64,000 nt of DNA. Origin: JBDIAG01 sp047974565. GTDB lineage: Bacteria > Actinomycetota > Actinomycetes > Actinomycetales > CAWJMD01. Under the pieces are notes generated by a model, which was given only the letters and a program-made list of their open reading frames with translations, searched no databases and was not told the origin of the DNA. How positions within the stretch are numbered: the first letter of the stretch is position 1; each line of letters opens with the position of its first letter. Below, one piece after another: positions 15,715-24,164 of the stretch. Where the stretch lies: NCBI GenBank assembly GCA_047974565.1, contig JBKECN010000096.1, positions 62,001-126,000 of the forward strand, read 5' to 3'. Position numbers and translations under genes: made by a program.

Positions 15715-16392
15715 ATGACGATTGCCGACGGTGCGCCGTCCACACCGCTCGACGGTCCGCTCAGCGCTGCTGCCGCCGAACTGCGAACGATCGGCTGGCG
15801 GATCTTCTCCGCCGCCTGGTCCACTCGCGCCGATCTGCGTCCCCTGGTGCTGGTGGGTAAGGGTGGGGTGCTGGTGGTCGGCACCCACCGGACCCCGGAC
15901 GACCTCCTCGCGCTGGCCGCGGGCACGGTCACCGCACTGCTGCCCGCCCGGCTACGGCGGGCCGTCGTCATCGAGAACGGCCAGGATCGTCGCTCTCTGC
16001 CCGCCCTGGCGGCGGCCCTGGAGAACCGGCTCGACGACGCCGAGATCCTCCAGATCACTACCGCGCTCGACCGACTCGATCCGGCGCGACTCGTGACGAC
16101 GGCACACATCCTGGAATGGACCAAGGACGCCCGGCCTGAGCCGACACGGCACTCGCATCGCCCGTTGGTGGGGGTCAGGATCGCCGAGTTCGTCACCCGG
16201 CACGCGCTTCTGGTGGGCGTCATCATCGGCGCGCTCACCCTGCTGTTCATGGTGTCCACCGGGATCCGGCCGGCTGCCGAGTCCGAGGCCGGCGCGACCA
16301 GTAGCGCCGTGCTCCAGGCCGATCAGTCCGGGGCCGACTCCCAGGCGCAGTCCCAGCCCGGGTTCGTCGTGCGTGCCGGGCAGTTTCACTGA
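15715..16392 (+). CDS. membrane-anchored NERD-like protein A (function unknown)
   Basis: 225 aa. A soluble N-terminal domain with LVLVGKGGVLVVGTH resembles the core strand of NERD (nuclease-related) domains, but the usual catalytic acid/lysine set is not clear. It ends with ILEWTKDARPE, then a single transmembrane segment at about 162-185 (ALLVGVIIGALTLLFMV) and a short Ser/Ala-rich tail. It is a paralogue of the protein at 16788, sharing the V-G-GGVLVV strand, the RRAVV/RHVQAVV strand and LEWTKD. It starts at ATG 15715 behind GAAGGACGA. Expected topology is a cytoplasmic domain on a membrane anchor. Function is not known. Confidence 0.7.
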   Translation: MTIADGAPSTPLDGPLSAAAAELRTIGWRIFSAAWSTRADLRPLVLVGKGGVLVVGTHRTPDDLLALAAGTVTALLPARLRRAVVIENGQDRRSLPALAAALENRLDDAEILQITTALDRLDPARLVTTAHILEWTKDARPEPTRHSHRPLVGVRIAEFVTRHALLVGVIIGALTLLFMVSTGIRPAAESEAGATSSAVLQADQSGADSQAQSQPGFVVRAGQFH

Positions 16393-16523
16393 CGTGCGGA
16401 TCCCTGAGCGTCACTGACGTCCGGATCCCAGAACAATGGGTCTTGGCGCAGCGCGGGCTGATACCGGTACCGCAGTCGACGAGTACTGAAGCCGACTACG
16501 GGCACTCAAGCCGACCACGGGCA
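16387..16523. repeat. two short direct-repeat pairs after the NERD-like gene A
   Basis: An 18-base element CACTGACGT[G/C]CGGATCCC occurs at 16387-16404 and 16412-16429; the first copy contains the stop codon of the preceding gene. A second pair, CT[G/C]AAGCCGAC[T/C]ACGGGCA, sits at 16486-16504 and 16505-16523 in exact tandem. Role unknown. Confidence 0.7.
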
Positions 16524-16787
16524 CTGAACACAGGTCGCAGCCGGTCCGACATCTGGGCTGATGTCGCCTCTGTCGTGGTTGCACCGATGGCGGTTCCGTG
16601 GCCGAGCATCCGGGTGAGTCGCTCACCATCGGTATCCGATCCCCCCGGCCAGCGCCCCGTGAAGTGTCCTCGATCACCCGAGACCACCTGAAGAAATAGC
16701 CTGTTCGGCTCAAGCGGCGGCTGAGGGCGACCGATCACGACTTCATCACGCCACGGGGCGTCCATCGGCACTGAAGGGTTAGCCGCC
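16393..16787. other. 395-base intergenic stretch between the NERD-like genes
   Basis: No convincing gene. It carries the short direct repeats listed above and presumably the promoter of the second NERD-like gene; no clear -35/-10 pair could be assigned. The open frame at 16443-16691 has no family resemblance. Confidence 0.5.
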
Positions 16788-17435
16788 ATGACTCAGCAAG
16801 ACTTCGGCATCGACATCGTCGCGGTTCCGCAGGGCGCCGGGATCTCCGACATCCAGCGCGCTTTCACCGAACTCGCCGCGCACGGATGGCACGTGCTGGC
16901 TGGACTGCGCCAGCCCGGGCAACAGTCCGGCTGCGTTGATGCCGTCCTGGTCGGACCGGGCGGAGTGCTTGTCGTTGAGACCAATACCTCTCGTAAGCGT
17001 CCGTCGGTGCTGGCCAATCTTGCCTCGGCCGTGGTCGCCCTGGTACCCGCCGAAGCCCGACGTCACGTCCAAGCGGTGGTCTGCCCGCCCACCGAGGTCT
17101 CCGAGAACGACGCGATCCGCGTCAAGCCCACCGTGCTGGCTGCCTTTGCCCGGTCCCTGCCGGCGGTACTCAACGCCGAATCCGCCGCCGCGACCGCCTC
17201 CAGCCTGCGCACAGCGTTCGCTGGCCCCGGGATCTCCCAGTTGTGGACCGTCAGCAAGGTGCTCGAGTGGACCAAGGACTCGCGCGTCAGCGAACAGTCC
17301 GGCAACCGCGCCTCGCGTCGCTACTCGCGCCGAGCCCACCGGATGGAACGACTGTCCAGGTGGCTGGTACGCCGGGTGGGTCTGTTGACCGTCGCCGCCG
17401 TCGCCTTGGCGTTACTCGTCATCTTCGGACGGTGA
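16788..17435 (+). CDS. membrane-anchored NERD-like protein B (function unknown)
   Basis: 215 aa, ATG at 16788. It keeps more of the NERD look than its paralogue: GCVDAVLVGPGGVLVVETN matches the D-xLVGPxGVxVIE(T/N)K strand pair of nuclease-related domains, with Asp and Glu present and Asn in place of the usual Lys. LEWTKD recurs near residue 162. A basic stretch (SRRYSRRAHRMERLSRWLVRR) precedes a C-terminal transmembrane helix (VGLLTVAAVALALLVIF), suggesting a tail anchor. The downstream lipoprotein gene starts on its stop codon (GTGA), so the two are probably co-translated. Enzymatic activity is uncertain. Confidence 0.72.
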   Translation: MTQQDFGIDIVAVPQGAGISDIQRAFTELAAHGWHVLAGLRQPGQQSGCVDAVLVGPGGVLVVETNTSRKRPSVLANLASAVVALVPAEARRHVQAVVCPPTEVSENDAIRVKPTVLAAFARSLPAVLNAESAAATASSLRTAFAGPGISQLWTVSKVLEWTKDSRVSEQSGNRASRRYSRRAHRMERLSRWLVRRVGLLTVAAVALALLVIFGR

Positions 17436-18220
17436 GGGTGGCGTCCCTTCGCCGGTCCACCCCTGTTACCCAACGCGACCGTCGACGATCCGTCCTGCCG
17501 GCGGCCGCAACCGCCCTGGTGCTGGCGGCCACTGGCTGTTCCGGGGGTCTGTTCGGCTGGCCGGACCCGCCACCCGACGCCCAGGGCACCCGGGTTCTGC
17601 CCGTCGTGATCCCCCTCGTCCAGGGGGAGTACGCCTTCCTCGAAACGCATGAGGACGGCTCCCCGGTGGTCCCCGATCCGTGTCGGCCGATGCACTGGAC
17701 TCTCAACCCCGAGGGGATGCCCCCCGGCGCGGACGCGCGGATCCGTGAGGCCTTCGACACGGTGAGCCGCTACAGCGGCCTGCAATTCGTCGAGGACCCT
17801 CCCACGGATGAACGGCCGGACCTGCGGCGCAGGCAAGTCCAGCGGGATCGGTACGGGGATCGGATCGCTCCGGTGCTGGTGGCCTTCGCCCGGGCGGAGG
17901 ACGTTGCGGACATGGGGGCGGAAGTGGCCGCCTTGGCCACCCCGCAGACCATCTCCAGCGGGCGCGGAACCGAGCGAATCTCCGGTGGGCAACTCGTCGT
18001 GGACAGTGAGTTCACCGCGTGGGCGTTGACCAGCCCCGACGGCCAGGCGCGCCTGCGAATGGTGCTCATGCATGAGATGGGCCATTTGATTGGCCTAGCG
18101 CACGTGTCGAATCCGAGCGAGGTGATGTCGCCCGTCGCCAACGGCTTCCTGGATTTCGGCCCGGGTGACCAGCAGGGTCTGGCACGGGCCGGGTCGGGAC
18201 GGTGTTTCAGCGACGCCTGA
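17432..18220 (+). CDS. lipoprotein metzincin-type metalloprotease
   Basis: 262 aa. The start is placed at GTG 17432, overlapping the previous stop; GTG 17438 is an alternative. A signal sequence (RRSVLPAAATALVLAATGC) ends in a lipobox-like Cys, predicting a lipoprotein on the outer face of the membrane. The zinc site HEMGHLIGLAH near residues 213-223 followed by PSEVMSPV (Met-turn) is the matrixin/metzincin signature. A second region (PMHWTLNPEGMP, REAFDTVSRYSGLQFVE) resembles the N-terminal part of bacterial matrixin-like peptidases. Substrate unknown; coupling to the NERD-like genes suggests a common envelope role, but this is inference. Confidence 0.85.
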   Translation: MRVASLRRSTPVTQRDRRRSVLPAAATALVLAATGCSGGLFGWPDPPPDAQGTRVLPVVIPLVQGEYAFLETHEDGSPVVPDPCRPMHWTLNPEGMPPGADARIREAFDTVSRYSGLQFVEDPPTDERPDLRRRQVQRDRYGDRIAPVLVAFARAEDVADMGAEVAALATPQTISSGRGTERISGGQLVVDSEFTAWALTSPDGQARLRMVLMHEMGHLIGLAHVSNPSEVMSPVANGFLDFGPGDQQGLARAGSGRCFSDA

Positions 18221-18388
18221 GAGCTTGACACCCGCTCTCGCGAGGCTGCTGGCGGAGGTGTCGGCCCGGTCGGCGGCCCCTGGGACGGGAGCGAGGGACT
18301 TGGCGCGACAGACTCCAGCGCGGTAGGGCGGGTACGCATGTGCTCGGTTCGTCAGGAGGCAACAGCGGCCACTGGGTAGCCTGACCCC

Positions 18389-19303
18389 GTGACGATCCGC
18401 ACCCTGGTCCCTCAGGTGCACGCCCACGAGGACGCGCCCACACCGGTGAACCCGGATGCGGGTCTGCAGGTGTTGGCCGATCTGCTCGTCCGGCCGGGGG
18501 TGGTGGCGATCACCGGCGCCGGCATCTCCACCGAGTCCGGAATCCCGGACTACCGCGGACCTTCGGGACGGGCCCGCAATGCCACCCCGATGAGTTATCA
18601 GGAGTTCGTCTCGTCTGCGGCCGCTCGGCAACGGTACTGGGCGCGCAGCTTCGCCGGCTGGTCGGTGATGGGCCAGGCCACCCCGAACGCCGGCCACCGC
18701 GCCCTCGCGAGGCTGCAGCGAGGGGGCTGGCTGCACGGCCTCATCACCCAGAACGTCGACCAACTGCACGCGCGCGCCGGGAGTGCTCCGCTGGTCGAGC
18801 TCCACGGAAGCCTGGGCAGCGTCGTCTGCCTGGACTGCGGCGAACGCTCCGACCGGCTGCGGCTGCAGGCCCGACTCGCCGCGGCGAACCCGCTGCTGAC
18901 GCCCAGCGACCTCGAATTGGGCGACGACGCCGGGGAGGTCAAGCCCGACGGCGACCTGGAGGTGCTCGCCGACGCGGTCCGCTCGTTCGTCGTCGTGGAG
19001 TGTGAGTCGTGCGGGGGCCGCCTCAAACCCGACGTGGTCTTCTTCGGCGAGTCCGTCCCCCGGGACAGGTCCCAACGCTGCCACCTGTGGGTCGAACAAG
19101 CCCCTGCCGTGGTCGTTTTCGGTTCGTCGCTGGCGGTGATGAGCGCGTACCGCTTCGTTCGGCAGGCAGCCAAGGCGGGCCGGACGGTCGTCATCGTCAA
19201 CCAAGGTCCGACCCGCGGCGATCTGGACGCCACCTTCCGCGTCGAGGCACCGTTGGGAGCGTTTCTCGGTGAACTCGCCGCCGCCTGCGAGACCCGTGCC
19301 TGA
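18389..19303 (+). CDS. Sir2-family NAD-dependent protein deacetylase
   Basis: 304 aa, GTG start. Sirtuins remove acyl groups from lysines, consuming NAD and releasing O-acyl-ADP-ribose and nicotinamide. Visible: GAGISTESGIPDYRGP near residue 45, the catalytic TQNVDQLH, a zinc ribbon from CLDCG and CESCGG, and KPDVVFFGESVP. The region between the cysteine pairs is longer than usual. The TGA stop lies inside a 16-base tandem repeat. An NrtR-like protein follows 760 bases downstream on the same strand, a link to NAD metabolism. Confidence 0.93.
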   Translation: MTIRTLVPQVHAHEDAPTPVNPDAGLQVLADLLVRPGVVAITGAGISTESGIPDYRGPSGRARNATPMSYQEFVSSAAARQRYWARSFAGWSVMGQATPNAGHRALARLQRGGWLHGLITQNVDQLHARAGSAPLVELHGSLGSVVCLDCGERSDRLRLQARLAAANPLLTPSDLELGDDAGEVKPDGDLEVLADAVRSFVVVECESCGGRLKPDVVFFGESVPRDRSQRCHLWVEQAPAVVVFGSSLAVMSAYRFVRQAAKAGRTVVIVNQGPTRGDLDATFRVEAPLGAFLGELAAACETRA

Positions 19304-19378
19304 TCACTGCCAGGCCTGATCACCACCAGGCCTGATCACTGCCAGGCCTGATCACCACCGTGTCTGATCACCAGAGTG
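19299..19378. repeat. five tandem 16-base units containing TGATCA
   Basis: Units of the form CCTGATCA[C/T]..CCAGG begin at 19299, 19315, 19331, 19347 and 19363; units 1 and 3 are identical, unit 4 and 5 are degenerate at the end. Each unit has CCTG at one end and (mostly) CAGG at the other, so units can fold or cross-pair. The first unit contains the sir2 stop codon. It may act as a transcript end, but there is no T-run. Confidence 0.8.
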
Positions 19379-20066
19379 CACCGACCCGCGGGCCGGCCCG
19401 GTTCGTGGGCGCCACCACCGTGGGGTGCAGCCACCGGACAGCGCCCGACGGGACGTGCTGGGCGCCTGGACCCAATGGGCAGCCGGCACAAGAATCCTCA
19501 TCGCCGGCAGCCCTCGCACCGGGACCGCGCGCGGCAACGGGATTCAGCGGACCCGGCCGTCGGCCTGCGCCGAGCCGGCTGCACGAGAACCTCACGGGCC
19601 GCGCCGGTTGCGCGAGAACCTCCGGGCCGCGCCGGTTGCGCGAGAACCTCCCCGGCCGTGCAGCTGCACGAGACCTGATGGGCCGCGCCGTCTGCACGAG
19701 AACCTCCCGGGCCGTGGCCATGCGCCAATCCGGCTGGGCCCACGCCGTCGGGCGTTCGTCCACGTTTTTCCGGGGCGAATCCCCGTGCCGGTGCCCAGTT
19801 GCAGGTCGAGAGTCACCGATGGGGACGTCACCGGCTGATCGGCACCACAATCGGCACCAAAGAGGATCGCAACGATTCGGTCCGGATCGCCTCAACACTG
19901 CGACACGCCCAGGGCGCTGAAAAATGTCTTTCGGGCCCGAAAGCCATGTGGTTCGGGCGATGTGGGCACGTCGCGGCCCGGTAGATCACGACTTGCTGTC
20001 ACACTGTGAGCCAACTGAAAGCCAACTGCACGTGACAGTGACCGCCCGGCTGCGTAACGTGTAAGG
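19379..20066. other. non-coding stretch between sir2 and the NrtR-like gene
   Basis: About 690 bases without a believable gene. Long open frames here (for example 19360-19920) have repeat-driven Arg/Pro-rich translations and no family likeness. The stretch contains the 28-base tandem repeat at 19581-19721 and is otherwise unremarkable. Confidence 0.55.
19581..19721. repeat. five tandem 28-29-base units
   Basis: Units start at 19581 (29 bases), 19610, 19638, 19666 and 19694 (28 bases each). The consensus begins GC[A/G]CGAGAACCTCC and continues into GGGCCGCGCCGGTT; units 1 and 2 are nearly identical and units 3-5 are diverged. The length is not a multiple of three, and no consistent protein repeat results. 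No CRISPR-like unique spacers are present. Confidence 0.85.
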
Positions 20067-20735
20067 GTGTCCTCTTCAGGGAAGTCTGTCGCTGTCGTTG
20101 TGAGCGTCGCGGCGCTTGCAGTCGTTGATGATCAGTTGTGCTTCGGGCTTACCAAACGACGAGAGGCACCGCTTCGGGGACGGTACGAGTTGTTCTCGAC
20201 CACACTCGAAGAACCCGAGCGCTTGTCGAAGGCACCGCATGGCCTCCTGGGTGAACACCTCGGGCTGGCTCCTGCCTCGGTGTCGGCCAGCCAGTTGCAC
20301 ACCTACGACGCGCAGCGGCGCGACCCGCGCGGACCCACCCTCGGCGTCGCTTGGTGGTCGCCGATCCCCTCGTCAGTGGCCATGGACAAGCCCTCGCATT
20401 TCGCACCGGCCGACCAGGCGGGCAGCATGCGACTCGCCTTCGGCCAGGCCCAGATCGTCTCCGATGCCGTGGCCCGCCTGGAGGATCAACTCCAGTACAC
20501 CAGCGTCGCAGCCCACCTGTGCGGGCCGAGTTTCACGATGGCGCAACTGCGGCACGTCTACGAGGTGATCTGGAACGTCAGCCTGGATGCGGCCAACTTC
20601 CACCGCAAGGTCATCGGTATGCCCGGTTTCGTGGAGTCCACGGGTCGTCAGGCCATGGGCGGCCCCGGTCGTCCCGCACTGCTGTACCGCAAGGGAACCG
20701 CAGATCAGCTCGATGGCGTGATCGGCCGTCCCTGA
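20067..20735 (+). CDS. NrtR-like regulator with degenerate Nudix domain
   Basis: 222 aa, GTG start. The C-terminal winged helix is characteristic of NrtR: FTMAQLRHVYEVIWNVSLDAANFHRKV followed by GRPALLYRKG. The N-terminal half has the shape of a Nudix domain, but the catalytic box GX5EX7REUXEEXGU is lost (RGRYELFSTTLEEPERLSKA instead), so hydrolysis is unlikely. NrtR proteins repress NAD-biosynthesis genes and sense ADP-ribose-type ligands. Location beside a sirtuin fits NAD sensing, by inference. The rRNA methyltransferase gene starts 2 bases after its stop. Confidence 0.78.
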   Translation: MSSSGKSVAVVVSVAALAVVDDQLCFGLTKRREAPLRGRYELFSTTLEEPERLSKAPHGLLGEHLGLAPASVSASQLHTYDAQRRDPRGPTLGVAWWSPIPSSVAMDKPSHFAPADQAGSMRLAFGQAQIVSDAVARLEDQLQYTSVAAHLCGPSFTMAQLRHVYEVIWNVSLDAANFHRKVIGMPGFVESTGRQAMGGPGRPALLYRKGTADQLDGVIGRP

Positions 20736-20737
20736 GG

Positions 20738-21679
20738 GTGTTTGACCCGACGAACCCAGCGCACTCCTGGCCTGGCCCGGCTCGACGCGCCCCGAGGTCG
20801 CCGGCGTGGCAAGCCGATCCACCCCGTCCCGATCCCGGGGCTTGGCGCTGGTTGCGGTGCCCCACCTGCGCGCGGATCCACAACGCCGAGCACCGTCTCG
20901 ATCGCGATGGCGGCGTCTTCGCCTGCCCGCGTGGGCACCGGTTCGACCTGGCCCGTCAGGGCTACCTCAACCTCATGGACGGCCTTCCGGCACCCAGTGG
21001 GGGAGACTCCGCAGCGATGGTCAGCGCGCGAATCGAGGCCTTCGGCTCCGGCAGTTTTGGGCCTCTCGTGGACGCGCTGACGCACGCGTGCACCGCTGCC
21101 CCGCAACCGCCCGGCTGCGTCCTGGACGCGGGCGCCGGGCCCGGCCAGTACCTCGCCGCGGTCCTGGCAGGCTTGCCCGCCCGGGACGGCGTTGCCTGCG
21201 ATGTCTCGGTGGCCGCCGCGCGGCGCGCCGCGCCAACACTGGCCGGACATGCCGTGGTGGTTGGCGATCTGTGGCGGACGATCCCCGTGCACACCGCCTC
21301 GGCAGCCCTGCTGCTCAACGTTTTTGCCCCACGCAATGTGGACGAGTTCGCTCGGGTGCTGCACCCGGACGGTCGACTCGTGGTGGTGACTCCCGAGGGG
21401 GATCACCTGCACGAGCTGGTCCGGGCGGTGGGACTGGTGTCGGTGGATCCGACCAAGCGGGAGCGCTTGCATCGGGGGTTGGGGACTCGTTTCACCGTCG
21501 TCGACGAGACCTCTCTCAGCTGGTCGAGAACCCTTGCGCCGCAGGTGATGAGATCGCTGGTGATGATGGGCCCCAGCGCCCACCATGTCGACGAGACGGA
21601 GGTACTCGAGCGGATTGGGCAGGTGCCGGCCCAGGTCACCTTCTCGGTTCGGGTCGGGGTGTACGAACTGGCCGGGTGA
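20738..21679 (+). CDS. 23S rRNA (guanine-N1)-methyltransferase, RlmA family
   Basis: 313 aa with GTG at 20738; the open frame upstream overlaps the NrtR-like gene. The N-terminal zinc finger is visible (CPTC at about 45, then C-x-x-GH), followed by FDLARQGYLNLMDG, a signature of RlmA proteins, and a Rossmann methyltransferase fold with VLDAGAGPGQYL as the SAM motif. The family methylates G745 or G748 in helix 35 of 23S rRNA; RlmA(II) members can influence macrolide (tylosin) response, and which target this one uses is not clear. Spacing of 2 bases implies co-transcription with the NrtR-like gene. Confidence 0.88.
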   Translation: MFDPTNPAHSWPGPARRAPRSPAWQADPPRPDPGAWRWLRCPTCARIHNAEHRLDRDGGVFACPRGHRFDLARQGYLNLMDGLPAPSGGDSAAMVSARIEAFGSGSFGPLVDALTHACTAAPQPPGCVLDAGAGPGQYLAAVLAGLPARDGVACDVSVAAARRAAPTLAGHAVVVGDLWRTIPVHTASAALLLNVFAPRNVDEFARVLHPDGRLVVVTPEGDHLHELVRAVGLVSVDPTKRERLHRGLGTRFTVVDETSLSWSRTLAPQVMRSLVMMGPSAHHVDETEVLERIGQVPAQVTFSVRVGVYELAG

Positions 21680-21906
21680 CCTGGCGTCCATCGACCGGGC
21701 ATCTCGGCGGGCACTCCCCGACGCCCACAGGATCGGTCGCCGTCGTGGCGCGACTGCGGCACCCGGCACGGCTGCGGCCCCCGCAGCACTGGGGGGAGCC
21801 GGGCACCTCACCGGCGGTGCGGTCGCTCGCCCAGGCCACAACGTCAGCCCAGGCCCACGACGTCAACCGCTCGCGCGCAGGCCGGACGCGCAGTGATCCG
21901 GACGGT

Positions 21907-22806
21907 TCAACAGTCGTCCAGGACGTGAGCCGGCACCGTAGCCGACTCATCGAAAAGCGGGCGCCCGCCGCGCGCGAGATCGGCCAACTGGTCTCGGTGC
22001 ACGACCCGAAGCGCCAGCCCGGTGCGGGACAGCGCGGGAACAAGCCCGGTCACGTCCACCGGTTCGTGCCCCGCCACCAGGATGAGGTTGCCGTACCGGC
22101 GTCCGCGCAGTACCTGGGTTTCGGCGATCACCGCCACATGAGTGAAAACTGTCGCTGCGGTGAGGATTTCATCCTTGACCAAAGCCAAGGGCGGCCGGTC
22201 GGCGATGTTTGCCAGGTACAGCCCGCCAGGAGCCAGGATCCGTTCCACCTCCGCACACATGCCCGTTGTGCGCAGCGCCACGGGAGTGATCGCCCCGTCG
22301 AAGGCGTCGCGGATCACCACGTCCGTGCTGGCGGCGGGTCGCGTGGCCAACACCGCCCGCCCCTCCCCGGCCCGCAGTCGAAGGTGCGGTGCGCGGGGAA
22401 GGTCGAACCACTGGCGGGCCAGTTCGAGCAGGCGCGCGTCCAGGTCGACGGCCAGTTGCCGGGATCCGGGATGACTCAGATGGAGCGCCCAGGGCAGCGC
22501 ACAGGCGGCCGCCCCGACATGGACGACGCGCAATGCCTCGCCAGGCCGGGCGACCTCCAGCACGGCCGCCATCACCTGCTGGTACTCGAAACCGAGCCAG
22601 CTGGGATCAGTCGGACAGATCGCCGAGGACGGCACCCCATTCACCTGCACCAGCCAGTGCGCGGGCGGCCCCGGCTCCCGGGTCAGGTCCGCCACCCCGG
22701 TGTCGATGGCATAGCGACCGACGAGGGGCTCGCTGCCGCTTCGCACACTCGGCTTGCGGCTTGTCCGGGTGGCGCTGCTCATTCGGGTCGTGCGGTGACG
22801 CGCCAT
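21907..22806 (-). CDS. spermidine synthase-like methyltransferase-fold protein
   Basis: 299 aa from ATG at 22806; an ATG at 22782 is an alternative and neither has a clear ribosome site. The SpeE-like Rossmann domain shows VVHVGAAACALPWALH (motif I), AVDLDARLLELAR (acidic end of strand 2), and VIRDAFDGAITP (usual DAF motif). Actinobacterial proteins of this type are annotated as spermidine synthase or fused-like SAM proteins, but often lack polyamine activity. It is convergent with the rRNA methyltransferase gene. Function remains general. Confidence 0.75.
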   Translation of the reverse strand: MARHRTTRMSSATRTSRKPSVRSGSEPLVGRYAIDTGVADLTREPGPPAHWLVQVNGVPSSAICPTDPSWLGFEYQQVMAAVLEVARPGEALRVVHVGAAACALPWALHLSHPGSRQLAVDLDARLLELARQWFDLPRAPHLRLRAGEGRAVLATRPAASTDVVIRDAFDGAITPVALRTTGMCAEVERILAPGGLYLANIADRPPLALVKDEILTAATVFTHVAVIAETQVLRGRRYGNLILVAGHEPVDVTGLVPALSRTGLALRVVHRDQLADLARGGRPLFDESATVPAHVLDDC

Positions 22807-23065
22807 GTCAGCAGCCCGTCCGGCATTCTCCGGTCCGGCCTCGGATGCACCAGTGTCGAATGACGCAGACAGGTGCGACCACGAGGGGCGCGGCACCAGG
22901 GTGAGGCACAGCCATCCGGACATTCTTGCCGTTTGCTGCCGGTTGCGCTCTCCGTGTGCCTAGAATCCATGGCACGTAGCGGGCGTCCTCGGCGGATGCC
23001 GACCCGACATCCACAGCTGGTCGAGCGCCGATGGTGGTCGAAAGGGCGTGGTTGGAGGTGGCAGT

Positions 23066-24058
23066 GTGGCCGTTGCCGGAGCACCGAGCCAGCCTCCGCT
23101 GAACAGCCAGGTCGGCGACTATCTCCAGCACCTGGCGGTCGAGCGAGGCCTGGCCATCAACAGCCTGGCCGCCTATCGACGTGACCTGCGCCGCTACGCC
23201 GACTACCTGGACAGCGAGGGCGTCACCCAGGCACAAGATGTCACCGCCGCCCAGGTGTCCGGATTCCTCACCACCATCCGCCAGGGCACGGACGGCCGGC
23301 CGGCATTGAGCGCGGCATCCGCGGCGCGCGCCGTGGTTGCGGTGCGCGGCTGGCATCGCTTCCTCGCCCTGGAGGGCACGGTCACCGAGGACGTGGCCGC
23401 TCAGGTACGCCCGCCCGCCACTCCGCAGCGACTACCCAAGGCGCTTACGCAAATCCAGGTCCGGCGTCTCCTGGAGGCGGCCGGGGTCGGCGACACGCCG
23501 ATCGGACTGCGGGATCGCGCGCTGCTCGAGGTGCTCTACGCCACGGGTGCCCGGATCAGCGAGGCGATCGGCTTGGACCTCGACGACCTGCCCGAGCAAG
23601 TCCTGCGTGCGGACCGTGCCCCGTCCGAAGGCGGCAGCGACCCGGACAGCGCTCAGGTGCGGCTGCTGGGCAAGGGCGACAAGGAGCGGATCGTCCCGCT
23701 TGGTTCCTATGCCCAAGCCGCGCTGCAGGCCTACCTCGTACGCGGGAGACCGGCACTCGTCACGACGGGGCGGGGGACCGCTGCCGTGTTCGTCAACGTG
23801 CGAGGCGGACGTCTGTCCCGCCAAAGCGCGTGGTCCGCGCTGAGCGCCGCCGCGGAACGAGCTCACTTGGGTGTGCAGGTCTCCCCGCACACCCTGCGGC
23901 ACTCCTTCGCGACCCACCTGCTCGAGGGCGGTGCCGACGTCCGGGTCGTGCAGGAACTGCTCGGTCACGCCTCGGTGACCACCACCCAGATGTACACGAA
24001 GGTGACCATCGACACCCTGCGCGAGGTGTACGCCGGAGCCCATCCCCGAGCCCGCTGA
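23066..24058 (+). CDS. xerD: tyrosine recombinase XerD
   Basis: 330 aa. The frame opens at GTG 23048, but GGAGGT at 23054 points to GTG 23066. N-terminal SAM-like core-binding domain (YLQHLAVERGLAINSLAAYRRDL) and catalytic domain with Arg in ATGARISEA near residue 162, HTLRHSFATHLLEGG, the GHASVTTTQMYTKV box and Tyr nucleophile. XerC/XerD resolve chromosome dimers at dif near the terminus. The place directly before parA-scpA-scpB is the standard actinobacterial arrangement. A loop near 195-205 is slightly longer than usual. Confidence 0.93.
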   Translation: MAVAGAPSQPPLNSQVGDYLQHLAVERGLAINSLAAYRRDLRRYADYLDSEGVTQAQDVTAAQVSGFLTTIRQGTDGRPALSAASAARAVVAVRGWHRFLALEGTVTEDVAAQVRPPATPQRLPKALTQIQVRRLLEAAGVGDTPIGLRDRALLEVLYATGARISEAIGLDLDDLPEQVLRADRAPSEGGSDPDSAQVRLLGKGDKERIVPLGSYAQAALQAYLVRGRPALVTTGRGTAAVFVNVRGGRLSRQSAWSALSAAAERAHLGVQVSPHTLRHSFATHLLEGGADVRVVQELLGHASVTTTQMYTKVTIDTLREVYAGAHPRAR

Positions 24059-24164
24059 CTCGTCGTCGCCTGCGACCGTGACCCGCACGCCATCGAGACT
24101 TTTCCGTGACCAACGTCCGCGTGCCTCCACGGCGCCCCCGTGCGGGTGGGCTAGCGTCGAGACC

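Noticed and set aside
19581..19721. CRISPR-like array
   Set aside because: Units are contiguous without unique spacers and no cas genes are near.
19360..19920. 186-aa open frame in the sir2/NrtR gap
   Set aside because: Arg/Pro/Gly-rich translation driven by the 28-base repeat, no ribosome site, no family.
20067..20300. active Nudix hydrolase
   Set aside because: The glutamates and arginine of the Nudix box are not present.
24078..24164. longer N-terminus for ParA
   Set aside because: The extension has no conserved residues and GTG 24165 is better placed; left as an alternative only.
24059..24164. parS site near parA
   Set aside because: No TGTTTCACGTGAAACA-like sequence was found here, and no parB follows.
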